Source: Streptococcus loxodontisalivarius (GTDB lineage: Bacteria; Bacillota; Bacilli; Lactobacillales; Streptococcaceae). From it: a stretch of 46,434 nt of DNA. Shown piece after piece: positions 1 to 5,652 of this stretch (its first letter is position 1; every line of letters begins with the position of its first letter). The position numbers were made by a program, and so were the translations under genes. The DNA is taken from contig NZ_JAFBEH010000014.1 of NCBI RefSeq assembly GCF_016908645.1, positions 1 through 46,434 of the forward strand. The letters run 5' to 3'. The notes under the pieces were generated by a model. That model ran no database searches, was not told where the DNA came from, and saw only the letters and a list, made by a program, of their open reading frames with translations.

Positions 1-93
1 TTTTCATTATAAGTCATGTGGGACTTTTTTTCTACATTCAAAAAGCCCTACAATCTCCTTGGTGGATTTACCCACTACAGAAATTATAGAGCC
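1..93 (-). mobile_element. Terminal part of an ISL3-family-like insertion sequence, truncated by the window edge
   Basis: Read on the minus strand from base 93, the sequence begins GGCTCTATAATTTCTG and continues TAGTGGGTAAATC. The same pattern, GGCTCT-n-T followed by CTGTAGTGGGT, opens the sequence at 46340 at the other end of the window. GG-starting terminal inverted repeats of this kind are what I know from streptococcal ISL3-family elements. A TATAAT-like hexamer near bases 6-11 (minus strand) would fit a transposase promoter. No transposase codons are visible, so the family call rests on the terminal sequence only. The element body lies to the left of the window. Confidence 0.55.
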
Positions 94-141
94 GAACAAA
101 ATATAATCTCATAAATACCCCGAATTTTATAGTCTCACTTT

Positions 142-170
142 ATTTTATGAAAAAATGCAAACGCTGTCAA
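142..170 (-). promoter_or_regulatory. Strong leftward promoter with a cre-like box, pointing into the IS end
   Basis: On the minus strand a perfect -35 TTGACA (170-165) is followed after 17 bases by TAAAAT (147-142). The -35 overlaps TTGACAGCGTTTGCAT, which fits the streptococcal CcpA operator consensus WTGNAARCGNWWWCAW at 14 of 16 positions. Transcription would start near base 135 and run into the IS end at 93. The gene this promoter served is not in the window; it may have been separated from its promoter by the insertion (inference). Confidence 0.6.
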
Positions 171-177
171 TATACAA

Positions 178-651
178 TTATTCAATCAAGTCAGCAAAAT
201 TTGCATGAACAAAATCAGCTAATTCTTGACTATCAATTCGGATAGAGCGACCTAGTTCACCAGCTGAAACAATCATTCGTCCGTACTCCAAAGCCTTCTG
301 ATCAATGTAGATTGGGAAGTTGTGTTTTTGACGGATCCCCACTGGATTATTAGCACCGTGGACGTAGCCAGTCGTTTTTTGAAGATCCTTCTGAGGAATC
401 ATGCTGACTTTTTTATTACCTGAAACCTTGGCAAGTTTTTTCTCTGAAAGATGCTCAGTAATGGGTACGATTCCAATTAGTGGACCTGTCTTATCACCGG
501 TTAGGGCAAGGGTTTTGAAGATATGGCTGCGCTCAATATCGTCTGGAAGTTGTCCTTCAAGACCATTAAAATTGAGACTATCGTGTTCAATTTTTGCCTT
601 ATCAAGAATTTGATCGACCAATGTTTTTTTGACTTTTGTTTTTTTAGCCAT
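178..651 (-). CDS. ybaK: YbaK/EbsC-family aminoacyl-tRNA deacylase (Cys-tRNA(Pro) deacylase type)
   Basis: A 157-residue cytoplasmic protein of the usual length for the YbaK/EbsC family, which hydrolyses mischarged tRNA, typically Cys-tRNA(Pro), in trans. Visible family marks are the conserved lysine in HIFKTL (K46), the glycine/proline loop YVHGANNPVG at 96-105, and the SAGELGRSIRID block at 129-140 near the C-terminus. The N-terminus is lysine-rich. The start at 651 has a good ribosome site (AGGAGG on the minus strand about 7 bases upstream) and an extended -10 TGCTATAAT at 696-688. It appears to be transcribed alone: the muramidase upstream has its own terminator. Family assignment is firm; exact tRNA specificity is inferred from the family. 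Confidence 0.88.
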   Translation of the reverse strand: MAKKTKVKKTLVDQILDKAKIEHDSLNFNGLEGQLPDDIERSHIFKTLALTGDKTGPLIGIVPITEHLSEKKLAKVSGNKKVSMIPQKDLQKTTGYVHGANNPVGIRQKHNFPIYIDQKALEYGRMIVSAGELGRSIRIDSQELADFVHANFADLIE

Positions 652-687
652 ATAGGCCTCCTTTATTTTTATGTGAATAGTGCTCTT

Positions 688-696
688 ATTATAGCA
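688..696 (-). promoter_or_regulatory. Extended -10 promoter of the ybaK-like gene
   Basis: On the minus strand TG-C-TATAAT lies about 37-45 bases upstream of the start codon. No convincing -35 hexamer is seen at 17 bases, which is usual for extended -10 promoters in streptococci. Confidence 0.5.
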
Positions 697-753
697 TAAA
701 ATGATTGGCCAAGCTCCGCCATTTTCCTAAAGAAAGGGAGTAGTAGTGCAAAG

Positions 754-777
754 AAAAAGCCTGAGGCAAGCTCAGAC
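754..777 (-). terminator. Intrinsic terminator of the GH25 muramidase gene
   Basis: On the minus strand a 7-bp stem (GTCTGAG with CTCAGGC, one G-U pair) with a short loop is followed by five Ts, directly downstream of the stop codon at 781. Confidence 0.7.
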
Positions 778-780
778 TTC

Positions 781-1644
781 TTACTTAGATGATTTTTTAT
801 CGACACTACCAAAGAGTTTCTCGTAGGTTTCCTTGGTATCCTTTGTGACAGCAATCTGGTTGAGGTCAAGGGCGCCATCAAAACCGTTGATGTAGCCTTG
901 TGAGGTGTACTGATGGAGGTCATAATCCATGGTTGTTTCAGGGGCAGACTCATAGTAACCCGAGTCACTACCGTAAGTTGGAATCCAAACTGCATCAAAA
1001 TTGTCGGTTGAGATTCCATGCTCCTCCATGAAATAGGTCCCGATGTAGATTCCTACTTTTTCGGCACCCAGGCGTTTGAGTTCTTTCAAGAAAGCCTGAA
1101 CACCAGCATCCATGTCATCCATTGTTTTTTCTTCAACGTCTATCCAATAGTAAGTTGGGTTATAAGGTGAGGCGTTTTTATAGAAAATCTGAGCCTCTTC
1201 TTTCATCTCCTCGACAGAAGTTCCCATGGTATAGGCGTAAACAGCGACAGGTACATCACGTTTTTGGAATTCTTTGATATGGGTCTTAAACGATTTATCA
1301 ACTCCGTTATTGCTTGCTGCGTTATTGTCTTCAGTAATTCCAGAACCACCGAAGACACGGACAATAGCGCCAGAAATATTCTGGGACAGAGTATCGTAAT
1401 CGATTTCAGAAGGTAACTGCCATCCTGATAAATCGATAATCGGATTAAGAACAAAAGTTTCAGTCTCTGTTGAGGAGGACTCTTCAGTACTTGTCGATGT
1501 GGATGTCGCAACTGGGATTTCTTTCTTAGCGCTAGCCAGCTGTGCACTTGTAACACTATTGCCATAAATGTTAGCAATAATCAACAATAATCCAATCAAA
1601 CTGAAAAAGACCAAAACAACAGGGGGTTTAATTCTTTTTCTCAT
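781..1644 (-). CDS. Membrane-anchored GH25 family lysozyme/muramidase
   Basis: A 287-residue protein with a short positively charged N-terminus, one hydrophobic segment at about residues 8-27 (signal anchor or signal peptide), a Ser/Thr/Glu-rich linker at about 46-62, and a GH25 domain from about 69 to 278. GH25 enzymes cleave the beta-1,4 bond between MurNAc and GlcNAc. The domain opens with IIDLSGWQ (D71) and carries the signature WIDVEE with D169 and E171, the acidic residues of the GH25 active site. No cell-wall binding repeats are present, so the hydrophobic N-terminus probably keeps it at the membrane surface. The start has GGAGG 4 bases upstream of ATG. It is divergent from the methionine genes on its right. 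Confidence 0.85.
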   Translation of the reverse strand: MRKRIKPPVVLVFFSLIGLLLIIANIYGNSVTSAQLASAKKEIPVATSTSTSTEESSSTETETFVLNPIIDLSGWQLPSEIDYDTLSQNISGAIVRVFGGSGITEDNNAASNNGVDKSFKTHIKEFQKRDVPVAVYAYTMGTSVEEMKEEAQIFYKNASPYNPTYYWIDVEEKTMDDMDAGVQAFLKELKRLGAEKVGIYIGTYFMEEHGISTDNFDAVWIPTYGSDSGYYESAPETTMDYDLHQYTSQGYINGFDGALDLNQIAVTKDTKETYEKLFGSVDKKSSK

Positions 1645-1706
1645 TATCCTCCATTTTATCTTAAAAATGCAAAAAAATCAAAGGCTCTTGCTTAAAAAAG
1701 ATGATA

Positions 1707-1723
1707 TATAGTTTAAAACTATA
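1707..1723. promoter_or_regulatory. MetR/MtaR-type operator upstream of the first methionine synthase gene
   Basis: TATAGTTTAAAACTATA is a near-perfect 17-base palindrome with only the centre asymmetric. It matches the MET-box described for the LysR-type methionine regulator MetR/MtaR of streptococci. Its centre (1715) is 31 bases before the -35 box and about 66 bases before the expected transcription start, the standard place for a LysR-type activator site. Confidence 0.8.
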
Positions 1724-1745
1724 ACTTTTAATAAAAAATATATAT

Positions 1746-1774
1746 TTTACAGCTATATCTTGTGGTGGTAGAAT
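1746..1774 (+). promoter_or_regulatory. Promoter of the first methionine synthase gene
   Basis: TTTACA (1746-1751), 17 bases, TAGAAT (1769-1774). The -35 lies inside a 23-base block (1735-1757) that is repeated without change at 2999-3021 before the second gene. Confidence 0.75.
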
Positions 1775-1813
1775 GATAGGCATATTAATTGATTGTTAAG
1801 GGAGTATAACATT

Positions 1814-2926
1814 ATGACTAAAGTACAAGAACATTTTGATCACGTTGGGTCTTATCTTCGTCCAGCAGCTTTGAAAGAAGCGCGAGAAAAATTTGCAAAC
1901 GGTGAATTGACGCAGGAAGAACTTTTGAAAGTTCAAGATGAATTGGTTAAAGACCTGGTTCACCATGAAGTTGAAAATGGCTTGAAGGTTGTTTCTGATG
2001 GTGAATTTGGACGTTCATGGTGGCATCTTGATTTCCTTTGGAACTTGATTGGTTTTGAGACATACTTGCAGGAAGACTCTTATAAATTCCACGGTGCAAA
2101 AACACGTACAACAAATATCCGTCTTAATGGTCAAGTGGCTGAAAATCCAGAACATCCATTCTACCGTGATTTTGAGTACCTCAAATCAATCACTCCAGAA
2201 GGCGTGACTCCTAAGGTAACGATTCCAAGCCCATCATTGGTTATTGACCGTGACCACCGTAGTGACCTTTATGCTGACTACTATGAAGATTGGACTGCCT
2301 TTCTTGATGGTCTTGCTCAGGCTTACCATGATACGATCCAGCACTTTTATGATTTGGGTGCTCGCTATGTTCAATTGGACGACACAACTTGGGCTTTCCT
2401 TCTTCACCAATTGGAAACGTTCAAAGATGAGCCTGAAAAACGTGCTAAATTTGAAAAATTGGCTGAGGATGATGTTTACGTTATCAACAAGGCCTTGGCA
2501 GGACTTCCAGAAGATTTGACTTTGGCAACACACATCTGTCGTGGTAACTTCAAATCGACTTACCTCTTTGAAGGTGGCTACCACACTATCGCTAAATACC
2601 TTGGACAGCTTAACTACGATATCTTCTTCCTTGAGTATGACGATAGCCGTTCAGGTGACTTCTCACCATTGACTGATATTTGGAATGGTCGTGATAATGT
2701 TGAGCTCGTGCTTGGTGTTATTACTTCTAAAGACCCTGCTCTTGAAGATGTCGATGCCGTTGTGGCACGTATCCAAGAAGCAGCAGAGCTTGTTCCTCTT
2801 AAAAACTTGGGTATTTCAACACAATGTGGCTTCGCTTCAACTGAAGAAGGTAATATCTTGACAGAAGAAGACGAATGGAAAAAACTTCAACTTATCAAAA
2901 CAATCACTGATAAAGTTTGGGGATAA
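1814..2926 (+). CDS. yxjH: MetE C-terminal-domain-like methionine synthase, YxjG/YxjH type (copy 1)
   Basis: A 370-residue cobalamin-independent methionine-synthase-like enzyme that has only the C-terminal catalytic barrel of MetE. It should transfer a methyl group to homocysteine at a zinc site; the methyl donor of stand-alone proteins is not settled by sequence. The zinc ligands are visible: H240 and C242 (THICRG), E274 (FFLEYD) and C338 (STQCGF). LDDTTW at 189-194 lies in the substrate site. The start is ATG 1814, with AAGGGAG about 10 bases upstream; an in-frame TTG at 1793 lacks such a site and would place the ribosome site inside the gene. It has its own promoter, MetR-like box and terminator, and is followed by a paralogue. 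Confidence 0.87.
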   Translation: MTKVQEHFDHVGSYLRPAALKEAREKFANGELTQEELLKVQDELVKDLVHHEVENGLKVVSDGEFGRSWWHLDFLWNLIGFETYLQEDSYKFHGAKTRTTNIRLNGQVAENPEHPFYRDFEYLKSITPEGVTPKVTIPSPSLVIDRDHRSDLYADYYEDWTAFLDGLAQAYHDTIQHFYDLGARYVQLDDTTWAFLLHQLETFKDEPEKRAKFEKLAEDDVYVINKALAGLPEDLTLATHICRGNFKSTYLFEGGYHTIAKYLGQLNYDIFFLEYDDSRSGDFSPLTDIWNGRDNVELVLGVITSKDPALEDVDAVVARIQEAAELVPLKNLGISTQCGFASTEEGNILTEEDEWKKLQLIKTITDKVWG

Positions 2927-2932
2927 TAGATA

Positions 2933-2960
2933 AAAAATCCGAGATTTCTCTCGGATTTTT
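2933..2960 (+). terminator. Terminator after methionine synthase copy 1
   Basis: ATCCGAGA and TCTCGGAT form an 8-bp stem around a 4-base loop, followed by a run of Ts, just after the stop at 2926. Confidence 0.85.
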
Positions 2961-2970
2961 GATTTCTAGT

Positions 2971-2987
2971 TATAAGTAAAAACTATA
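2971..2987. promoter_or_regulatory. Degenerate MetR/MtaR-type operator upstream of methionine synthase copy 2
   Basis: TATAAGTAAAAACTATA keeps the right half (AAACTATA) of the box seen at 1707-1723; the left half has diverged. An alternative dyad AGTTATA/TATAACT (2968-2990) covers the same place. Its centre (2979) is 31 bases from the -35, exactly as in copy 1. Confidence 0.6.
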
Positions 2988-3009
2988 ACTAACCATAGAA
3001 AATATATAT

Positions 3010-3038
3010 TTTACAGCTATAGTAGTCGGTGTTAAAAT
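3010..3038 (+). promoter_or_regulatory. Promoter of methionine synthase copy 2
   Basis: TTTACA (3010-3015), 17 bases, TAAAAT (3033-3038), inside the same conserved 23-base block as copy 1 (here 2999-3021). Confidence 0.75.
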
Positions 3039-3071
3039 GGAATCAATAAAAATCCTTAAGGAGACATTGAG

Positions 3072-4205
3072 ATGACTAAAAAATATTTTGAACACGTTGG
3101 TTCTTTCCTTCGTCCACAAGAACTTCAAGATGCGCGTGCTGGATTTGAAGCTGGTAGTGTAACTGCTGAAGAACTTGCAAAAGTAGAAGATGCAGCAATC
3201 AAAGACTTGGTTGACAAACAAATCGCAGCTGGTCTTGAAAAAGTTACCGATGGTGAATTCCGTCGTGCTTACTGGCACCTTGATTTCTTCTGGGGATTCA
3301 ATGGAATTGACCACGTTCAGGCAGCTGAAGGTTACCGTTTCCACGATGAAACAACCAAAGCTGACTCAGCTCTTATCGCAGGAAAAATCACTGGTGACAA
3401 TCACCCATTTGTTGAAGCTTACAAATTCTTGAAAGCTACTGTTGATGCGACAGGTGCTGATGTTGAAGCAAAATACACAATTCCAGCACCATCACAATTC
3501 TATTTTGAATTGATTCGTGATGCTGAACACGTTGAAAAATTGAATGACATCTATCCAGATTTTGAAGAACTTCGTGCAGATATCAAAGCTGCCTACTTGA
3601 AAGTCATTGATGACTTGATTGCAGCTGGTCTTAAAACACTTCAAGTAGACGATTGTACTTGGGGAACACTTGTTGACAATAACTTCCTAGCAGGTTGGGG
3701 AGCTGCGACAGGCCGTACAGCACAAGAAGTCTTCGATGACTTGTCATCTGTTTTCTTGACACTCAACAACGATGTCTATGAAAATGTTCCAGAAGGTCTC
3801 TTGGTTAATACCCACGTTTGTCGCGGTAACTACCACTCAACATGGGCTTCATCAGGAGGCTACGATCCAGTAGCGAAAGATCTCTTTGGAAAAGAAGATG
3901 TTAAAGAATATTTCCTTGAGTTTGATAACGACCGTTCAGGTGGTTTTGAGCCATTGAAAGAAGTAACAGATGGTAAGGTTGCTGTTCTTGGTTTGATTAC
4001 TTCAAAAGAAGCAACCTTGGAAGACAAGGATGCTGTCATCGCTCGTATCAAGGAAGCTCAAGAATTCTTGCCACTTGACCAACTTTGGATTTCGACACAA
4101 TGTGGCTTCGCTTCAACTGAAGAAGGTAATATTTTGACAGAAGAAGACCAATGGAAGAAATTGGCCTTGGTTAAAGAAATCATTGACCAAGTTTGGGCAG
4201 ACTAA
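3072..4205 (+). CDS. yxjG: MetE C-terminal-domain-like methionine synthase, YxjG/YxjH type (copy 2)
   Basis: A 377-residue paralogue of the preceding gene with the same layout: N-terminal FEHVGSFLRP block, zinc ligands H248 and C250 (THVCRG), E283 (FLEFDND) and C344 (STQCGF), and near-identical DNA around the last cysteine. It differs in the substrate loop (VDDCTW instead of LDDTTW) and has extra residues around 200-225, so donor or acceptor preference may differ (inference). Start ATG 3072 has AAGGAGA about 7 bases upstream. It is separated from copy 1 by a terminator and has its own promoter and regulator box, so the pair are duplicated transcription units rather than one operon. Confidence 0.87.
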   Translation: MTKKYFEHVGSFLRPQELQDARAGFEAGSVTAEELAKVEDAAIKDLVDKQIAAGLEKVTDGEFRRAYWHLDFFWGFNGIDHVQAAEGYRFHDETTKADSALIAGKITGDNHPFVEAYKFLKATVDATGADVEAKYTIPAPSQFYFELIRDAEHVEKLNDIYPDFEELRADIKAAYLKVIDDLIAAGLKTLQVDDCTWGTLVDNNFLAGWGAATGRTAQEVFDDLSSVFLTLNNDVYENVPEGLLVNTHVCRGNYHSTWASSGGYDPVAKDLFGKEDVKEYFLEFDNDRSGGFEPLKEVTDGKVAVLGLITSKEATLEDKDAVIARIKEAQEFLPLDQLWISTQCGFASTEEGNILTEEDQWKKLALVKEIIDQVWAD

Positions 4206-4245
4206 GTCATTCATAAGCCATCCAATAAAATAAGATAGATAAGAC

Positions 4246-4275
4246 ACTAGAGGGCTTGCGCTCTCTAGTTTTTTT
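4246..4275 (+). terminator. Terminator after methionine synthase copy 2
   Basis: ACTAGAG (4246-4252) pairs with CTCTAGT (4263-4269), followed by seven Ts. Confidence 0.85.
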
Positions 4276-4287
4276 GCTTATAAGAGC

Positions 4288-4316
4288 TTGCTTTTGCTAG
4301 GCGATTACAGTAGACT
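4288..4316 (+). promoter_or_regulatory. Promoter of the ECF S-component/lipoprotein operon
   Basis: TTGCTT (4288-4293), 17 bases, TAGACT (4311-4316). I looked for a cobalamin, preQ1 or thiamin riboswitch in 4206-4343 and saw none; the leader is only about 25 bases long. Confidence 0.5.
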
Positions 4317-4343
4317 AGAAAGTGTGAAAAAATAGGAGGAGAT

Positions 4344-4856
4344 ATGTCGCTAAAGATTATGACGCGCTGCGCTATTCTTGCAGCTCTCTGTATTGTCCTT
4401 AGACAAGCATTTGCCTTTTTACCTAATATTCAACCCATTACATCTATCTTTCTACTGATCAGTATTTTCTGGAGTTTGGAAGAAGGTATCCTAGTTGTGT
4501 CCTTGACCATGTTGATTTCATCATTTCTCTTGGGATTTGGACCTTGGGTATTTTATCAAATTATTAGCTTCAGTTTAGTATTGATGCTATGGTCTCAGGT
4601 GCTCGTTCCCTTGGCTAAAAGTTTTAGACTGAAAGATATAGGATTGGAGATAGTTCTAGCTATACTCGCTGCCAGTATGGGTATTATTTATGGCATACTT
4701 ATTGATAGCATCTCTGCCTGGTTTTATCAGATGCCTTGGTGGACCTATGTTTTAGCGGGAATGCCTTATAATCTTGCACACGCCTTTTCGACTGCTATTT
4801 TTTTCCCAATCATAAAGACTATATTTAGGAGACTATATCATGAAAAAGATTTTTAG
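4344..4856 (+). CDS. ECF transporter S-component (substrate-binding membrane subunit)
   Basis: A 170-residue very hydrophobic protein with five to six membrane segments (about 5-25, 32-50, 48-70, 73-95, 100-125, 137-160), the size and shape of an S-component of an energy-coupling-factor vitamin transporter. The N-terminal alanine-rich stretch ILAALC is typical of the helix that contacts the shared EcfT subunit. The ATPase and EcfT genes are not in the window; S-components often share them from another locus. It overlaps the following DUF4430 lipoprotein gene by 17 bases, so the two are translationally linked. The ligand cannot be read from the sequence; a corrinoid is one possibility because DUF4430 resembles the transcobalamin C-terminal domain (inference). 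Start has AGGAGGAG upstream. Confidence 0.72.
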   Translation: MSLKIMTRCAILAALCIVLRQAFAFLPNIQPITSIFLLISIFWSLEEGILVVSLTMLISSFLLGFGPWVFYQIISFSLVLMLWSQVLVPLAKSFRLKDIGLEIVLAILAASMGIIYGILIDSISAWFYQMPWWTYVLAGMPYNLAHAFSTAIFFPIIKTIFRRLYHEKDF

Positions 4857-5244
4857 TTTAGCCCTTCTTTTTGTAACATCACTTGTTTTGGTCGCCTGCG
4901 GCAATGGCACAGCTACTGAGACAAGTAGTTCATCATCAAGCTCATCTAGTCAAGTTGCCAAAGAGAGCTTTACCTTAACCATCGAAGTAGACGGTAAGCA
5001 GACTGCTGAGGAAACGCTGGAATTTACAGAAGGACAAACCTTGATGGAAGTTCTTAAAGCAAACCATGAAGTTGAAGAAAAAGATGGTTTCATTACATCA
5101 ATTGATGGTCAGGCACAGGATATAGCTGCAGGTAAATATTGGATGTTTGAAATCAATGGACAGATGGCTGACAAAGGAGCTAATGACATTGAAGTTCAAA
5201 AAGGCGACAAAGTCCGTTTCTATCTTGAAGCTTATCAACAATAA
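4840..5244 (+). CDS. DUF4430-domain surface lipoprotein
   Basis: A 134-residue lipoprotein. The signal peptide is followed by the lipobox LVAC with C20 as the lipidated residue, then a serine-rich linker at about 30-38 and a compact beta-rich domain at about 45-132 of the DUF4430/transcobalamin-C-like type, including GKYWMFEINGQ near residue 105. The protein would sit on the outer face of the membrane next to the S-component encoded just before it, and probably captures the ligand for it. The gene ends in a 17-bp-stem terminator. Domain call is from the characteristic motif order; ligand is unknown. Confidence 0.75.
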   Translation: MKKIFSLALLFVTSLVLVACGNGTATETSSSSSSSSSQVAKESFTLTIEVDGKQTAEETLEFTEGQTLMEVLKANHEVEEKDGFITSIDGQAQDIAAGKYWMFEINGQMADKGANDIEVQKGDKVRFYLEAYQQ

Positions 5245-5280
5245 ACCAAAAAACGCTTGGAATCCAAGCGTTTTTTGGTT
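5244..5280 (+). terminator. Terminator with 17-bp stem and three-base loop after the lipoprotein gene
   Basis: A perfect stem 5244-5260/5264-5280 with loop AAT; the 3' arm contains six Ts. The core CGCTTGG-AAT-CCAAGCG recurs in inverted orientation at 5630-5646, so two copies bracket the hairpin mosaic between them. Confidence 0.8.
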
Positions 5281-5652
5281 GAAGAAAAAGTCTTTTTTCG
5301 ATACTTTCCTTAAGTGATGTCGGACGTCAGCGACTTCCTACGGAATTCCATGACTAATATTTGAGCCTAGTGTCTCAAATATTCCGAGTGTCAGAAATGC
5401 TTTAAAATAGGCATTTCTGACACTTTCATCACGGCGGAAGCATCGGGTAAATGCCTAAGACAGTCTCCCAGACTGTCTTGATGAAAGCTGTGCTTTCTCT
5501 ATCCCATACCTAAAACAGTCTCCCAGACTGTTTTAGCACTCCCGCTCACATGAAATCGGTTATTTATTTCAAATAAGCAGAGCTTTTGTATCCAATTCTG
5601 TTGAAAGTTATGTTTGTCTACATTCTGAACGCTTGGATTCCAAGCGTTTTTC
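5281..5652. repeat. Intergenic mosaic of palindromic hairpins (mosaic 1)
   Basis: No gene is seen here. The stretch is a chain of inverted repeats: 5356-5365/5374-5383 (10 bp); 5387-5400/5411-5424 (14-bp perfect stem); 5457-5466/5470-5479 (AAGACAGTCT, loop CCC); 5483-5488/5492-5497 (GAAAGC, loop TGT); 5511-5521/5525-5535 (TAAAACAGTCT, loop CCC); 5560-5577 (TTATTT/AAATAA); and a terminator-like copy at 5628-5648 (loop ATT) with Ts after it. Bases 5480-5529 match 28066-28115 in the prfB-ftsE gap at 42 of 50 positions, so this is a dispersed repeat family rather than a unique 3' region. Confidence 0.8.

Noticed and set aside
3072..4205. Truncated MetE lacking the N-terminal domain as a pseudogene
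   Set aside because: Both copies have all four zinc ligands, a full barrel, good starts and conserved regulation; stand-alone MetE-C-like proteins (YxjG/YxjH) are a known class.
4206..4343. Riboswitch in front of the ECF S-component gene
   Set aside because: After the terminator at 4275 and a promoter at 4288-4316 only about 25 bases of leader remain, too short for a known vitamin aptamer.
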